Assembly (NCBI GenBank): GCA_041936745.1
Contig: JBHGWS010000071.1
Span: 1 to 20,965, forward strand
Reading direction: 5' to 3'
DNA length: 20,965 nt
DNA from: Darwinibacter acetoxidans_A
Lineage (GTDB): Bacteria > Bacillota > Limnochordia > Darwinibacteriales > Darwinibacteriaceae
Below are positions 20,779-20,965 of this stretch, in pieces. Both the position numbers and the translations under genes were made by a program. A model generated the notes under the pieces. It had not been told where the DNA came from. It worked only from the letters and a program-made list of their open reading frames with translations, and did not search any database. Position 1 is the stretch's first letter; every line of letters starts with the position of its first letter.

Positions 20779-20965
20779 TGTCCCCGGCGGGCAGACAATG
20801 AAAATCACCTGCCGGCGGGAGCAAAGAACCTTGAAAACTAAACAACAGAACAGCCAAAAGTTTGTGTGAGTTAACGGTTGATTCTAATCGTTAGGAAGTT
20901 TGAGCAATCAAACTTCAAGCTAGTGTCAAATTAGCCAGAAATTTGTGCTGAAGTTTACTTCAGCT
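20779..20965 (+). other. rRNA operon leader (pre-16S), 16S gene beyond the window
   Basis: AGAACCTTGAAAACTAAACA (20825-20844) closely resembles the boxA-containing leader found before 16S rRNA in Bacillota. It is followed by hairpins that suit pre-16S processing: TAACGGTT/AATCGTTA (20872-20893), GAAGTTTG/CAAACTTC (20895-20916, perfect 8 bp) and GCTGAAG/CTTCAGC (20948-20964). The octamer CCGGCGGG occurs twice near the start (about 20784 and 20813). The mature 16S start (AGAGTTTGATC) is not reached, so no rRNA gene is annotated. Confidence 0.75.

Noticed and set aside
20820..20965. Annotating a partial 16S rRNA gene
   Set aside because: The mature 16S 5' sequence (AGAGTTTGATC) is not present; only the leader lies in the window.

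Overview
The window looks like core chromosome of a Gram-positive bacterium of the Bacillota (Firmicutes), most likely an anaerobe of the Clostridia or a related class. The grounds are gene order, family type and signals. The order pyrG–fba–rho–rpmE, and dusB–HTH–lysS next to an rRNA operon, match arrangements known from Bacillus and Clostridia. An HtrA protease followed by a tiny CxxH/CxxC protein matches yyxA–yyzF of Bacillus. Rex is present, and so is formate–tetrahydrofolate ligase, which is typical of anaerobes with an active C1 pathway. Shine-Dalgarno sites are strong, and TTG and GTG starts are common. I see no mobile element, prophage, CRISPR array or tRNA. Every gene I can support lies on the + strand.

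Layout. 1-1139: the end of an iron-siderophore/cobalamin-type ABC importer (permease C-terminus, then ATPase). 1196-2510: membrane-anchored HtrA protease and the 55-residue CxxH/CxxC protein. 2511-2799: a gene-free stretch with terminator-like and pseudoknot-like RNA structure. 2800-6519: rex, dihydrolipoyl dehydrogenase and fhs, a redox/C1 cluster. 6530-11157: argS behind its own promoter and a hairpin leader, a multi-pass membrane protein, pyrG and a DUF151 nuclease-family gene. 11192-12288: a small secreted protein whose ribosome site lies in a 14-bp hairpin, and an unrecognised cysteine-rich protein. 12320-15966: fba, rho, a LysM/M23 cell-wall hydrolase and rpmE. 16037-20618: dusB, an HTH protein with an uncharacterised 'quinate dehydrogenase-like' partner, greA behind a perfect consensus promoter, and lysS. 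20619-20965: lysS terminator, then the promoter and leader of an rRNA operon whose 16S gene starts just beyond the window.

Most genes serve growth: nucleotide supply (pyrG), glycolysis/gluconeogenesis (fba), C1 metabolism (fhs, lpd), tRNA charging and modification (argS, lysS, dusB), transcription elongation and termination (greA, rho) and ribosomes (rpmE, rrn).

The most unusual observation is in pyrG. The CTP synthase has alanine where the glutaminase nucleophile cysteine should be, and also lacks the conserved threonine of the GTP-activation motif, so it may work only with free ammonia. Other points of interest are an arginyl-tRNA synthetase with NIVN in place of the HIGH signature, the ribosome-site hairpin at 11192-11222, the structured gap before rex, and the HTH/dehydrogenase-like pair.
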